This document shows, one piece after another, positions 57,013 through 64,000 of a DNA stretch of 64,000 bases. The stretch's first letter is position 1. Each line of letters opens with the position of its first letter. The position numbers and the translations under genes are program-made. The notes beneath the pieces were generated by a model. The model was not told the origin of the DNA and made no database searches. It worked only from the letters and a program-made list of their open reading frames with translations. The stretch is from Myxococcus sp. RHSTA-1-4 (GTDB taxonomy: Bacteria; Myxococcota; Myxococcia; Myxococcales; Myxococcaceae), in contig NZ_JAIQDG010000009.1 in NCBI RefSeq assembly GCF_020037125.1, positions 124,001 to 188,000 on the forward strand. Direction: 5' to 3'.

Positions 57013-58020
57013 TTACTTGTCCTCCGCGTAGATGTGCTTCCAGATGGAATCGGGGTCCGGCTGGGGCTCGTCGCGCGCCTGGCGGGCGGCGGCGGCCATG
57101 TCCTCGGTGTAGCGGTTGCGCAGGTCGTCCATCTGCTGCCGGGTGAGCAGGCCGTCCTGCGCCAGGCGCGCCTCGAACTGCTTGAGGCAGTCCACCTCGT
57201 CGCCCACGAAGTTGGCGCCGGAGGCGGAGGAGTGCCCGTACAGGCGCGACACCAGGGCCTCGATGAAGTACGGCTTGCGCTCCTTGCGCACGTACTCCAT
57301 GGCCTCCTTCAGCTCGGTGTAGGCCTCGATGGGGTCGTTCCCGTTGATGGTCTTCGCCTGGATGCCGAAGGCCTTGGCGCGGTCGCTGATGCGCTGCTCG
57401 CCGTGCTGGCCCTCCGCCGACGTGGAGATGCCCCACTTGTTGTTGGTGACGATGATGAGGATGGGCAGCGGGTTGGCGGGGCGGCTGCTCCACACCAGGC
57501 ACGAGGCGAAATCACCCTCGGCCGTGCCGGCGTCGCCGCCGGTGACGATGGTGATGCCGTCACCGCCGTGGCGCTTCTGCACCATGGCCGTGCCCGGAGC
57601 GATGGCGTACTGCACCTCGATGGGCGAGGAGACGGGCGCCACGTTGTACTTCCGCAGCGAGAAGTGGCCCGCGAAGTTGCGGCCGCCCGAGTACGGGTCC
57701 GTGGCCGTGTTCTTCATCTGCCGGAGCGCGCCGATGGGCTCCTCGCCTAGCGCCAGCATGGTGCCGGACTGGCGGTAGTGGGCGTGCAGGTAGTCGTACG
57801 CGGGGCCCTGGCCCTTCTTCATCAGCAGGCCCAGGGGGACGTTGAACGCCTCCTCGCCGGGGCCGCCAATCCAGAAGTACCCATGGCCCTGCTTGTACAT
57901 CTGGATGAGGCGCTCCTCGAGGACGCGCGTTTTGACCATGAGGTCGTGGATGCGAAGCAGCAGCTCCTTCTCGAGCTGGAGCGGCGCGGACGCTTCTTTG
58001 ATGAGACGGGGTCGGGACAC
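57013..58020 (-). CDS. Branched-chain 2-oxoacid dehydrogenase E1 alpha subunit
   Basis: 335 residues from the GTG at 58018-58020 with GAGGAAG upstream. TPP-binding chain: RIHDLMVKTRVLEERLIQMY, GYFWIGGPGEEAFNVPLGLL, GRNFAGHFSLRKYNVAPVSS, the diphosphate motif GGDAGTAEGDFASCLVWSSR ending in VTNNKWGIST (G-D-A...N-N, the E1 alpha consensus), and YGHSSASGANFV with catalytic-site His. Forms the alpha2beta2 E1 with the following gene; E2 and E3 are not in this window. The complex decarboxylates branched-chain 2-oxo acids to acyl-CoAs. A 197-base promoter region separates it from the M50 protease gene. Confidence 0.9.
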   Translation of the reverse strand: MSRPRLIKEASAPLQLEKELLLRIHDLMVKTRVLEERLIQMYKQGHGYFWIGGPGEEAFNVPLGLLMKKGQGPAYDYLHAHYRQSGTMLALGEEPIGALRQMKNTATDPYSGGRNFAGHFSLRKYNVAPVSSPIEVQYAIAPGTAMVQKRHGGDGITIVTGGDAGTAEGDFASCLVWSSRPANPLPILIIVTNNKWGISTSAEGQHGEQRISDRAKAFGIQAKTINGNDPIEAYTELKEAMEYVRKERKPYFIEALVSRLYGHSSASGANFVGDEVDCLKQFEARLAQDGLLTRQQMDDLRNRYTEDMAAAARQARDEPQPDPDSIWKHIYAEDK

Positions 58021-58217
58021 GCGCGGGCTTCCTCTATCTGGAGGGGACGCCCCTATAACCCGGATGCGCCCCCTCCGCTCAAGGATGCTGATGGCCCTCC
58101 TGGCGGGCCGTCGGGCGGAAGGCATCTCCTGGCGCGGCGCGGCAATCAGCGGTGCTCATCCAAGTCAGAAAGTGACTCGGCGCGTCGCCGCCCGCGCGGC
58201 CGTGCGCGCACTGTCCG

Positions 58218-59360
58218 TCATTGCCGCGGCCGGTCATCGCGCAGTGCGGCGGCCCTCGAGGCCAGCGCGTCATGGCCGGACCTTCCGGCCCGTTCGGAGA
58301 GGAGGAGCAGCGTGTCGCCGGACAGGCGCGCCGCGTGGGGGCCCGCCAGCAGCGACTCCAGCTCCCTGAAGCGCCCGGCCTCCAGCAGCGCCAGGACGAG
58401 CGCGTGGCCGGTCCGCGCCGAGGGCGACGCCGCGAAGGCCTGCTGGAGCGGACGCACCGCCAGCGCCGCCAGTCCGCCTTCCAGGAACATCTCGCCCACC
58501 AGCACCGGGTCGGGTGGCCCCTCGGGCGCGTCCGCGTCCGGTACCTTCAGCGACGCGGGAGCGCGATGCGTCCCGGCCGCCGTCCCATCCGGAGGCCCGG
58601 CGCGGGGAGCACTCCTCAGCTCCCCCAGCAGGCGCTCCACGGAGACGGAGCCGGCCTCCGGCCCGCGTCGTGGAGCGCGGCGGCGCCGGGGCGGGGCGGC
58701 CGCGCGCTGGAAGCGGAACTCCCTCGGCAGCCGGAGGAGCTGCTCGAGGTTCATCACCCCGAACAGCATCGCCAGCAGGCCCATCCACACCTGGCCCCAC
58801 CAGATGGACAGGCCCAGCACACCCAGCGCCGTGGCGATGCCGATGCCATGCAGCACGCGCTCGTACCGGTAGCCGCTCCGGGCGCGCACCATCGAGGCCA
58901 GCAGGTGGCCTCCGTCCAGCGGCTGCATGGGCAGCAGGTTGAAGAGCCCCCAGCCAACGTTGACCCACAGGAGCTGCCTCGCCGCGAAGCCCGCCAGTCC
59001 TCCCTGCTGCCCCAGGGGCGTGAGGCTCGACAGCGCCCAGACGAGTCCTCCGAGCAGGAACCCCATGCCCGGCCCGGCGAAGCTCACCCACGCGGAGTGC
59101 CTGTGCGTGAGCTCCTCCTCCGCCCCGCTCGTGGTGGTGCCGCCCATTCCGTGCAGCTCGATGGCGGCGGTGCGGCCGAAGCGGCGGAAGGCCAGCGCAT
59201 GGCCCAGCTCGTGGAGGAGCACGGAGACGAAGACGATGCCCACCCACAGCGCCAGCCGCGCGGGCTCGTCCCGCAGCGCCCAGCCGGTGGCAAGGGAGAT
59301 GAGGAAGAAGAGCGGGTGGACGCGGACCGGGAAGCCGGCCACGTGGAAGTGGGGCCGCAT
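58218..59360 (-). CDS. M50 site-2-protease-like membrane metalloprotease
   Basis: 380 residues. Intramembrane zinc protease: HELGH at 50-54 in FVSVLLHELGHALAFRRFG, and the second metal-site motif LLPMQPLDGGHLL (third ligand D149), with several transmembrane helices between (VSFAGPGMGFLLGGLVWALS, LLWVNVGWGLF). There is no PDZ domain. After about residue 215 a Pro/Arg-rich linker leads into a helical C-terminal domain (LAALAVRPLQQAFAASPSAR, SLLAGPHAARLSGDTLLLLS) that resembles TPR hairpins. The group is often called SpoIVFB-like. Substrate unknown. Confidence 0.88.
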   Translation of the reverse strand: MRPHFHVAGFPVRVHPLFFLISLATGWALRDEPARLALWVGIVFVSVLLHELGHALAFRRFGRTAAIELHGMGGTTTSGAEEELTHRHSAWVSFAGPGMGFLLGGLVWALSSLTPLGQQGGLAGFAARQLLWVNVGWGLFNLLPMQPLDGGHLLASMVRARSGYRYERVLHGIGIATALGVLGLSIWWGQVWMGLLAMLFGVMNLEQLLRLPREFRFQRAAAPPRRRRAPRRGPEAGSVSVERLLGELRSAPRAGPPDGTAAGTHRAPASLKVPDADAPEGPPDPVLVGEMFLEGGLAALAVRPLQQAFAASPSARTGHALVLALLEAGRFRELESLLAGPHAARLSGDTLLLLSERAGRSGHDALASRAAALRDDRPRQ

Positions 59361-59572
59361 GCGCCTTCAATGCTAACCGGCGCCCTCCGAGGACGCCCGG
59401 TGAAGGGGGAGGGGAGCGCTTCATACCGGACGTGAAGTGACACTGCGGTTTTCCGCGCGGCGCAGTCGCGGCCACCCGGAGCGGCCGGGGTGGGGGTCCT
59501 CGCGAAGCAGGAGAAGTGCGATAGAGTCCACGCCCCCCTGCTCCCTCATCACATCGCGCTCGTCGCGACCCC

Positions 59573-61366
59573 TTGGGTGTGCCCTTGTCCAGCACGAACA
59601 CGCGTCTGAAACCCGCGCCCGAAGACGAACCGGACTCCGCCCCCCCTCCCGCCGAGCGGACGGGCACCCGGGAGGTCACCGCCACGGGCACTCGCGACGT
59701 CACGGCCACGCGGCTGACGGGCCCCCTGGGCCTGGGGCAGGCGGAGGCCACCAGCACCCTCATCGCCCCACTGGAGGCCGGCGAGCTTCCCAACGTGGCC
59801 GCCATCAAGGGGCCCCGGTTGGACCAGCTCCTGCTGCTCACCACCATCGCGCTGGTGGTGCTCATCGTCGGCCTGCTGGCCGCGCTGTCCGTCGCCTCCA
59901 CCCAGGCCCAGTTCGAGGAGACGGCCCGCCGCTCCACGGAGCGCATCCAGGAGCAGGCCCGCGAGCTGGGCAGGACGGTGGGGCAGACGATTGCACTCAC
60001 CTCCGCCACCAACCTGCGCGACAACAACTACGCCTTTCTTGAGGAGGTGGCGGGCTCCGTCGTCAAGTCCAATCCCAACATCCTCCGCGTGCAGATTTTC
60101 GACCCGGACGGGGTGCGGATGGCGGACAGCGCGCCGGACGCGAAGAAGGAGCCCGCGCCCGAGCCCGCCACCGCGAGGACGGTGGAGCGGCGGCTGGTGG
60201 AGGCCTTCTACCAGAACCAGCCCGTCTTCGAGATTCAGGAGCCCATCGACTACGGCTCCAGCAGCGGCAAGGGCCTGGTCGTCCTCAGCTACTCGCTGGG
60301 CGCGCTCCAGAAGCAGCTCGAGGTGCTGGAGCAGGACAAGCGCGCCACGGTGCGCTCCAACACGGTCCGCATGCTGGGGCTGGGGCTGGGCTTCGTGGTA
60401 CTGGCGGGTGTCATCGCCGCGTTCCAGAGCCGGAGAATCACCCGGCCGCTGGGCATGCTCACCGGCAAGGTGATGCAGCTGGCGGCGGGAGACCTGGGCG
60501 CCCGTGCCGGCACCGCCCGGGGTGCCGGCCGCGAGGTGGCGACGCTGGGCGTGGTGTTCAACCACATGGCCGAGCGCATCAAGGTGCTGCTGGACGACGT
60601 GCGCGCCAAGGCGCAGCTCGAGCGCGAGGTGTCGCTCGCGCGCACGGTGCAGGAGACGCTGCTGCCCGGCCGCGACGCGGTGCAGGTGGGCCCGGTGCGC
60701 ATCGCCGGCCTCGTCGTCACCGCGGACGCGTGCGGCGGTGACTGGTGGTTCCGCGCCGGGCTGGACGAGCGGCGGGTGGTCATCGGCATCGGCGACGTGA
60801 CGGGCCACGGCCTGTCCACCTCGCTGGTGGCCACCAGCGCCACCAGCGGCTTCGCCTCCGCCATGACGCTGCGCGAGCCCTCGCAGGTCAACGCGCAGAT
60901 GTTGATTACGGCTCTCAACGTCACCCTGGCCAACGTGGGGCGCGGCGAGCACCAGATGTCCAGCGCCCTGGCCGTCATCGACGTGTCCAACGGCTACATC
61001 GACTACGCGGCGGGCGCGCACCCCAGCCCGCTCGTGTTCAACCGGAACAGCGGGCAGGTGGCCTCGCTGCCGGCGCGCGGGCCGCTGCTGGGCGCGTCCG
61101 TGACGTCCCAGTTCACCTCGCGCCAGGCGCAGCTCCGCCCGGGGGACGTGGTGGTCTGGTACACGGACGGCCTCACCGAGTCCCGAGATGGCTCGGGACG
61201 CCTCTATGGCACCCAGCGCCTGGCCGCCGCCGTGCAGGCCAACGCCCACCTGTCCGCGGAGGCGCTGCGCGACGCGCTGCTCGCGGACGCGCGCGCCTAC
61301 AGCGCCGGCCAGCCGCAGCGCGACGACATCACCGTCGTCGTGGCCGAGTTCAGCCCCGTCGCCTGA
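59573..61366 (+). CDS. HAMP-domain SpoIIE/RsbU-type serine phosphatase
   Basis: 597 residues. An N-terminal low-complexity region leads to transmembrane segment 1 at about 83-108 (LLLLTTIALVVLIVGLLAAL), an extracytoplasmic sensor region (about 110-262), transmembrane 2 (about 265-285), a HAMP domain (RRITRPLGMLTGKVMQLAAG), a coiled-coil linker (KAQLEREVSLARTVQETLLP) and a PP2C-type SpoIIE domain: GGDWWFRAGLDERRVVIGIG, GDVTGHGLSTSLVATSA, YIDYAAGAHPSPLVFN, VVWYTDGLTESRDGSGRLYG and QRDDITVVVAEF. The metal-binding Asp residues are present. TTG at 59573 and GTG at 59579 are both possible starts. Likely dephosphorylates an anti-sigma antagonist. The TPR gene follows after 20 bases. Confidence 0.92.
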   Translation: MGVPLSSTNTRLKPAPEDEPDSAPPPAERTGTREVTATGTRDVTATRLTGPLGLGQAEATSTLIAPLEAGELPNVAAIKGPRLDQLLLLTTIALVVLIVGLLAALSVASTQAQFEETARRSTERIQEQARELGRTVGQTIALTSATNLRDNNYAFLEEVAGSVVKSNPNILRVQIFDPDGVRMADSAPDAKKEPAPEPATARTVERRLVEAFYQNQPVFEIQEPIDYGSSSGKGLVVLSYSLGALQKQLEVLEQDKRATVRSNTVRMLGLGLGFVVLAGVIAAFQSRRITRPLGMLTGKVMQLAAGDLGARAGTARGAGREVATLGVVFNHMAERIKVLLDDVRAKAQLEREVSLARTVQETLLPGRDAVQVGPVRIAGLVVTADACGGDWWFRAGLDERRVVIGIGDVTGHGLSTSLVATSATSGFASAMTLREPSQVNAQMLITALNVTLANVGRGEHQMSSALAVIDVSNGYIDYAAGAHPSPLVFNRNSGQVASLPARGPLLGASVTSQFTSRQAQLRPGDVVVWYTDGLTESRDGSGRLYGTQRLAAAVQANAHLSAEALRDALLADARAYSAGQPQRDDITVVVAEFSPVA

Positions 61367-61386
61367 TTCCCCAGGAACCACCCCGC

Positions 61387-63900
61387 ATGCGCCGCACACC
61401 CCGCACTCCGCCGCCGCGCCGTCTCGCCACGGCGCTCGCGCTGCTGGCCTCGCTGGCCGGCCCTCCCGCGCTCGCGCAGTACCGTCCTCCGCCCATGTCC
61501 GAGTCGCAGCGGCTGGTGAAGGAGGGTGAGTCGGCCCAGGTGGCCGCCAGCGCCGCCGCCGCCGAAGGTGACAAGAAGGAGGCCGAGGAGAAGTACCGCA
61601 AGGCCCTGGCCCTCTTCGAGCAGGCGCTCGCCACGGAGCCGGGCTCCGTCGCCGCCGCGGCCGGCGTGGGCGCCGCGGCCAACGGGCTCCAGGACTGGCA
61701 GCGCACGGTGGACAAGGTGCGGCCCGTGCTGGCGGCGAATCCGCGCGAGCTGTCGCTGGCGTACCCGGTGGGCGTGGCCCTCTACAAGCTGCGCCGCTTC
61801 CCCGAGGCGGTGCCGTTGATGGAGCAGGTGGCGGCCGCGGACGCGGCGGAGCACCTCATCGTCCACTACTACCTCGCCAGCTACTACCTCTACGCGCAGC
61901 AGGGCGACGCGGCGGTGACGCGGCTGCTGCGCTACCTGGCGCTGCGCCCCGCGAAGCTGGCGCAGAACGACTTCCAGATTCACGAGCTGCTGGGCCGCGC
62001 GCACGTGCTGCGCCGGGACGTGGCCGCGGCGCGCGCGGCCTTCCAGCAGGCCCAGGCGGGGCGGCCGGAGTCGCCCTCCGTGCAGCTCGGCCTGGCCAGC
62101 GTGCTGGAGCTGGAGGGCCGGGTGCCGGAGGCGCGCACGCTGCTGGAGGGCGTCACCACGCGCTTCCCGCAGGCCGCCGAGCCGAGGGAGAAGCTGGCGC
62201 GGCTGTACCTCGCGGCCGGAGACGTGGCTCGGGCGGAGGCCCAGGCGCTGGCGCTGGTGAAGCTGGGCAGCACGCCCGCGGCGCACCTGCTCCTGGGTGA
62301 CGTGCGGCTGGCGCAGAAGAGCGCGGCGGCCGCGGAGGTGGAGTACCGCAAGGTGCTGCAGCTCCAGCCGGGCCTCGTGCTGGGGCAGATGGCGGTGGGC
62401 AAGGCGCTGCAGGCGCAGGGACGCCACGAGGAGGCCATCCAGTTCCTGGAGGCCGCGGTGCGCTCCGGCGCCAACAGCCTGGAGCTGTGGGCCACGCTGG
62501 GCTCCGTCAACCGGCGCGCGGGCCGCTTCCAGCGCGCGGTGGAGGTCCACCGGCGCGTGGTGGAGATGGCCCCCCGGCAGGCCCTGGGCTGGGTGCTGCT
62601 GGGCGCGGACCACTTCGCCACCGGCCAGTGGGACCAGGCCATCGAGGACTACTCCAACGCCTTGCAGGTGGAGCCGGAGCACCCCGGGGCGAAGCAGTGG
62701 CTGGCCCGCGCACTGGCCCACCGCGCCCGCGACAGGGCCGGGGCGGGGCGCCTGGAGGACTCCGTGCGGGATTTGCGCCGCGCGTACGACTTGGAACGCT
62801 CCGCCCTCATGGCCCGCCGGCTGGGCGCCGCGCTGCTGGAGACGCGCGCCTTCCCCGAGGCCCGCAGGGTGATGGAGCAGGGCGTCACGCTGCCCGGCGC
62901 CACCTGGCGCGAGGGGCTGCTGCTGGGCTACGCGCGGCTGGCCTCGGGCGACGCGCAGGCGGCGCTGGAGTCCTTCACCCGCGCGGGGACGCAGACGGAG
63001 GAGCCGGACGAGCAGGCCGAGACGTCCGTGGGCGCCGCGCTGGCGGAGGTGGAGCTGGGGCAGGTGGACGCCGCCGTGCAGCGGCTCACCGCGGTGGGGC
63101 CCTCGCGGGCCGCCGCGCAGGTGGCGGGCGCCAACCTTCCACGCGTGCTGGTGCGCCGCGCGCTGGCGCGCCTGGAGGCCGGCGACGCCGAGGGCGCGGA
63201 CCGGGATTTGGACCTGGTGGACCGGCTGGGCACCGGCAGCCGCGCGGACCTGGCGAAGCTGGCCCTCTTCACCCGCGGCCTGGCGCGCGCGGAGGCGGGG
63301 CGCCACGCGGAGGCGAGCGCCGCCCTCAAGCGCGCCCTCGCCCCCGCCCAGCGCTGGGCCTGGCCCAACACCCGCGCCCTCGCGGAGGCCTTCGTCCTCT
63401 ACAAGAAGGGGCAGGTGCCCGCGGCGCGCAAGCAGCTCGCCGCCGCCTCGAAGAAGCCCATGCCCGGGCAGCCGAAGTGGCTGGCCGCCATGACGGGCGC
63501 GCTCCACCGGCGAGAGGCCGGGCTGGCATACGCCGCCGGCAACATGAAGCTGGCGGAGAAGGCCCTCAAGGCCGCGCTCGCCCAGGCCCCGGAGGACGCG
63601 CTGGTGCAGCACAACCTGGCCTGCGTGGACTGGCGCAAGGGCCGGGCGGCGAGCGCGCTGGACACCTGGCGCCAGCTGGAGTCCGCCGTGCCGGTGGCCG
63701 CCCTCAACCTCGGCATCGACGCGCAGGAGCGCCGCCGCGAGCCCGCCGAGGCCGTGGACGCCTGGCGCCGCTACCTCGCCGCCGGAGCCGGCCCGCGCCT
63801 GGCCCAGGTGCGCGAGTGGAAGGAGCGCCTGCAGAGCCTCCATGGCCTCGCGGAGCCTTCCACCAGCGCGCCGGCCGTCACCGCGGAGGAGACCCCATGA
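61387..63900 (+). CDS. Secreted TPR protein
   Basis: 837 residues. A type I signal sequence (LATALALLASLAGPPALAQ) is followed by tetratricopeptide repeats along almost the whole length, e.g. EEKYRKALALFEQALATEPG, AVTRLLRYLALRPAKL, AAAEVEYRKVLQLQPGLVLG, WDQAIEDYSNALQVEPEHPG, and KALKAALAQAPEDALVQHNL near the end. There is no catalytic domain. Large periplasmic TPR proteins act as scaffolds in envelope machines. AGGAA lies 9 bases before the ATG. The stop overlaps the next gene's ATG (ATGA). Shared operon with the phosphatase suggests a signalling or assembly complex. Confidence 0.88.
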   Translation: MRRTPRTPPPRRLATALALLASLAGPPALAQYRPPPMSESQRLVKEGESAQVAASAAAAEGDKKEAEEKYRKALALFEQALATEPGSVAAAAGVGAAANGLQDWQRTVDKVRPVLAANPRELSLAYPVGVALYKLRRFPEAVPLMEQVAAADAAEHLIVHYYLASYYLYAQQGDAAVTRLLRYLALRPAKLAQNDFQIHELLGRAHVLRRDVAAARAAFQQAQAGRPESPSVQLGLASVLELEGRVPEARTLLEGVTTRFPQAAEPREKLARLYLAAGDVARAEAQALALVKLGSTPAAHLLLGDVRLAQKSAAAAEVEYRKVLQLQPGLVLGQMAVGKALQAQGRHEEAIQFLEAAVRSGANSLELWATLGSVNRRAGRFQRAVEVHRRVVEMAPRQALGWVLLGADHFATGQWDQAIEDYSNALQVEPEHPGAKQWLARALAHRARDRAGAGRLEDSVRDLRRAYDLERSALMARRLGAALLETRAFPEARRVMEQGVTLPGATWREGLLLGYARLASGDAQAALESFTRAGTQTEEPDEQAETSVGAALAEVELGQVDAAVQRLTAVGPSRAAAQVAGANLPRVLVRRALARLEAGDAEGADRDLDLVDRLGTGSRADLAKLALFTRGLARAEAGRHAEASAALKRALAPAQRWAWPNTRALAEAFVLYKKGQVPAARKQLAAASKKPMPGQPKWLAAMTGALHRREAGLAYAAGNMKLAEKALKAALAQAPEDALVQHNLACVDWRKGRAASALDTWRQLESAVPVAALNLGIDAQERRREPAEAVDAWRRYLAAGAGPRLAQVREWKERLQSLHGLAEPSTSAPAVTAEETP

Positions 63901-64000
63901 AGAAGGCACACCACTTCCTCCTGGCCGGCCTCGTGCTGGCCTGTACCCTGGCCGCCGCCCCCGCGGGCGCGGCCGCGAAGAAGGCCACCCTGGGCGTCTT
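63897..64000 (+). CDS. Secreted protein, N-terminal fragment (cut by window edge)
   Basis: Only the first 34 residues are visible. MKKAHHFLLAGLVLACTLAA then APAGAAAKKATLGV is a type I signal peptide with cleavage probably after AGA. The ATG overlaps the TPR gene stop as ATGA, so it belongs to the same operon. The family cannot be named from so short a stretch. Confidence 0.75.
   Translation, partial: MKKAHHFLLAGLVLACTLAAAPAGAAAKKATLGV

Noticed and set aside
61297..63909. 870-codon minus-strand open frame opposite the TPR gene
   Set aside because: Translation lacks motifs while the plus strand shows regular TPR hairpins and a signal peptide.

Overview
High-GC DNA (one hand-counted 60-base line inside the PEP carboxylase gene is 75% G+C) with dense, often overlapping genes and GTG/TTG starts. 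A DUF2378 (TIGR02265-type) protein, which is essentially restricted to myxobacteria, together with a Hanks-type Ser/Thr kinase, many lipoproteins, PilZ and SpoIIE-type signalling genes and a very large RHS protein, points to a Myxococcus/Corallococcus-type myxobacterium. The window is chromosomal and mostly core-like. No rRNA, tRNA, CRISPR array or intact insertion sequence was seen.

Layout. 1-7.3 kb: surface-polysaccharide region with two GT4 glycosyltransferases, a small coiled-coil protein, a secreted SH3-like protein and the complete dTDP-L-rhamnose operon rfbB-rfbD-rfbA-rfbC. 7.5-10.8 kb: two membrane proteins translationally coupled to a WaaP/Kdo-kinase-like protein, then a helical-toroid-like protein with a small membrane protein. 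11.3-15.6 kb: minus-strand operon of a PEGA-domain envelope protein, a TPR protein and a zinc-ribbon Ser/Thr kinase. 15.8-22 kb: YihY/BrkB membrane protein and a 1606-residue lipoprotein with twelve tandem chitobiase-C-like repeats. 22-26 kb: YbiT-like ABC-F ATPase, then tgt coupled to an MnmC-like methyltransferase.

26-34 kb is the accessory region: a 2142-residue secreted PA14/TTR-like/NHL/RHS protein with a lower-GC C-terminal tip after the DPKG cleavage motif, a small membrane protein that could be its immunity partner, and non-coding sequence with possible remnants. The domain order resembles that of animal teneurins.

34-64 kb: GlsB-family protein, two alpha/beta hydrolases, DUF2378 protein, divergent LysR/NmrA-like pair, ACD-GNAT protein acetyltransferase (Pat type), Phd/ParE toxin-antitoxin module, Ski2-like helicase, ppc, a GDSL lipoprotein, a Ca2+/Na+ antiporter, secreted envelope proteins, a PilZ protein, a GNAT protein, branched-chain 2-oxoacid dehydrogenase E1 alpha/beta (comparable to the myxobacterial esg genes), an M50 membrane protease, and at the right edge a HAMP-SpoIIE phosphatase followed by a TPR protein and a truncated secreted protein.
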